From Megalonaias nervosa (taxonomy: Eukaryota > Mollusca > Bivalvia > Unionida > Unionidae), in assembly GCA_016617855.1 (NCBI GenBank), contig JAECUM010013003.1:32147-96146 (forward strand): DNA of 64,000 nt. Direction: 5' to 3'. Shown piece after piece: positions 62,042 to 64,000 of this stretch. The notes beneath the pieces were generated by a model. It ran no database searches, was not told the origin of the DNA, and saw only the letters and a list, made by a program, of their open reading frames with translations. Each line of letters begins with the position of its first letter. Position 1 is the first letter of the stretch. The position numbers were made by a program, and so were the translations under genes.

Positions 62042-63725
62042 TGCTGATCTTAACTTTTTGATTTAATGTTTCGGAGTCAGGATAGTTAACAAATGATGCC
62101 TTCAATTCAACTTGATAATATTTCAATAGTAGGATATTTTTTCCTTTCTTGGGTAGCACAACCCTTTGACATGGTTTTCCAGAGGTTTGTCTGTGATACT
62201 AACGCAAAGGTATATTCTTCATAACTACTTCCTCTACTCATGTTAGCTGCTGTTATGTGTCAGCCAGGAAATCGTTTTCATCCATACATAATATTCTCTT
62301 TTCATAATCTGATATTATTGTACGTTCAATAATACTTTCTCTTATTTTCATTGCAAATCCGTTTTCGGTATAATCCATCATCCCACCCATAACTATTGAT
62401 ACTGTCTTTTAATGAAACAGAGAGAATGATATCACCAAATGTACCTTCTCAACAAGATTTTTATACTTCGATATACGCACAGCTTTGTAGCCAGCAGGAA
62501 ATAAAGCTGTCAAAAACAGCCTATTGAGAACATTTATTATCATTATTCAGAACTATTAGATACTCTTTTTATGCTGTTTCTTTCGGAAATTAATGTAAAT
62601 ATTTCCCCAAAATGGCTGATATTGTAAGATAGATAAAAAAAAAAAAGAAGAGAATATCGTTCATATTCAAACCTCTCCCTAGGTTTAGTCGAGTTGCACT
62701 TCATTTGCATCAAAAGCATGTAGGGTACTGTCGTTAACGTTATTTACGTTTAGCACAATCACTGCTTTACTATTAAAAAGGCATCAATTTCTGCCTCTTT
62801 TCTACCATTTTATACGTATTTTTGACAGAATACTGAATTTTATTTTCTTGCTAGCAATTTTGCGCATTGTTTACAATTGATGGAATTTGTTTCTTAATAA
62901 GAACTTTTCTAAGTCATTATTTTATTGGCATCTCCTGTCCACTGGAATTTCAAAATATTTTAACAGATGTTTTACTTCTTTTTTTCTTTAAAATAAATCT
63001 GTGCTTGGAGACACCAGGGGACTTATTGAAGATGACACGGTTTTTCTTGCATTTGAAATGGGCTCTATTGTTTTATAATGTTCTAATGTCATTTGCACAA
63101 AATACTTCTTCATATCTTGGTGTTCTGCAAAATGGTCTAATTTTAAAATCTTTTCGAGAGCACGATCTCTAAAATTTTGGTCCACAGCCCTGGGTAGACG
63201 TGTAAGGTATTACCAGTACGGTAGTTTACCGCAGTATTTTGTTTCCGGTGGAACGTACCACAGTACTTTTTCACTGTACCGGTACTTCGGTAATTTCCGT
63301 CAGTTAGGAATCTATGGAAATTCATGAGTAATCTTGTTACGAATTTTGTGATATTAACAGCATGTTTTCATTTAACAGGACAGAATAATTTCAGAACAAA
63401 CTATTATTTTTTCTGCCAAATAATCTTTTGTCACAAATAAATTTTGAATATCTTTTAATCAGGGATGCAGTGAAATATGTGTTTCATTTGTAAGACTGTG
63501 AATCATCCTAAGATTTTCTTCAGAGCAGTTGTTTTCTGTCTGAATTTTACATTTATTTCTGAAGTCCACTAAAGATTTTCTCGTTTCATGAGTCAGTGTC
63601 TTGACCCTCTCTGATAAGTATTTCGCCCTTGTGTTGGCCTCCCACTCAACGGTTCCCTTGCCTATTATATCGATACCTGTAGCTAGTAAATTGTAGGCTT
63701 CAGTGTCAAGACTTCCTATTTTTAT

Positions 63726-63727
<2 letters not shown>
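62042..63727. other. AT-rich region, no supported gene
   Basis: Frames of 60-100 codons occur on both strands but show no domain, start context or conserved motif. A short palindromic region GTACCGGTACTTCGG-like lies near 63,220-63,300. Nothing else noted. Confidence 0.45.

Positions 63728-63780
<53 letters not shown>
63728..63780. repeat. (CT)n microsatellite
   Basis: About 26 CT units. Confidence 0.92.
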
Positions 63781-63783
<3 letters not shown>

Positions 63784-64000
63784 GTCTTTCATAGGGTGCC
63801 AGCTATAATATAATCTTAATCATCACACTTTACTAACATTTTATTTAAGTTACAACGTATGCATCAAATAACATACACACAGCAAATTCATCTACTATAA
63901 AGCACTGACAATTTAATTTTCGGGGGCAGGGCCTGCGGTTTTCCTTTTGAGCTGAAATATTTTATTATTGTTTATCTCAAGATAATTAATTTTATTTCAA

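Noticed and set aside
61836..62066. Frame RPGPRARRTRQS... as a gene
   Set aside because: Most of it is the GC-rich hAT-type MITE.

Overview
This is animal nuclear DNA, most likely from an invertebrate. A mollusc or other lophotrochozoan is my guess, but nothing in the window proves it. There is no convincing ordinary host gene. The window is a nest of mobile elements: at least three Polinton/Maverick (adintovirus-like) elements, two families of non-LTR retrotransposon, a tRNA-derived SINE family, a Penelope-like fragment, several TIR/MITE elements and many mini- and microsatellites.

Layout. 1-13,529: Polinton A1. Its left end lies outside the window and its right TIR ends in ACTACT. 13,640-14,816: a non-autonomous TIR/fold-back element. 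16,232-19,660: a non-LTR retrotransposon, called LINE-Y here, on the minus strand. 19,852-36,341: Polinton B, about 16.5 kb, AT-rich, with a nearly complete but decayed virus-like gene set and ~300-bp TIRs. 36,600-37,318 and 51,946-54,020: flanking sequence in which a plus-strand LINE (LINE-X) was split by a LINE-Y fragment, which was in turn split by Polinton A2. 37,319-51,945: Polinton A2, 14.6 kb, TIRs of about 1.75-1.9 kb, perfect 6-bp target duplication TACATT. 54,828-64,000: TIR elements, a Penelope-type GIY-YIG fragment, minisatellites, a second SINE and a hAT-type MITE with a perfect 8-bp duplication.

Polinton A genes. Read on the minus strand, the two copies together give: protein-primed DNA polymerase B, two BIR (IAP-like) genes, a cluster of small overlapping accessory genes, a packaging ATPase, several basic virion-type proteins, a retroviral-type integrase with chromodomain, a hexon-like major capsid fragment, a zinc-motif protein and an adenain-like protease. 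Each copy lacks what the other has: A1 runs off the window before the capsid genes, and A2 has lost the interval from integrase to the capsid N-terminus. Near the right end, genes in both orientations finish with a histone-mRNA-type stem-loop and a conserved downstream purine element. This is the most striking signal in the window.

Polinton B genes. Polymerase B, an HNH endonuclease, integrase, a parvovirus-type phospholipase A2 domain, a zinc-ribbon protein, protease, major capsid, penton-like minor capsid, minor virion proteins, ATPase, and on the plus strand a tail-fibre-like repeat protein with a discoidin-like head plus large unknown proteins. Most of these genes carry frameshifts or stops, so this is an old copy. 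The two Polintons belong to clearly different lineages.
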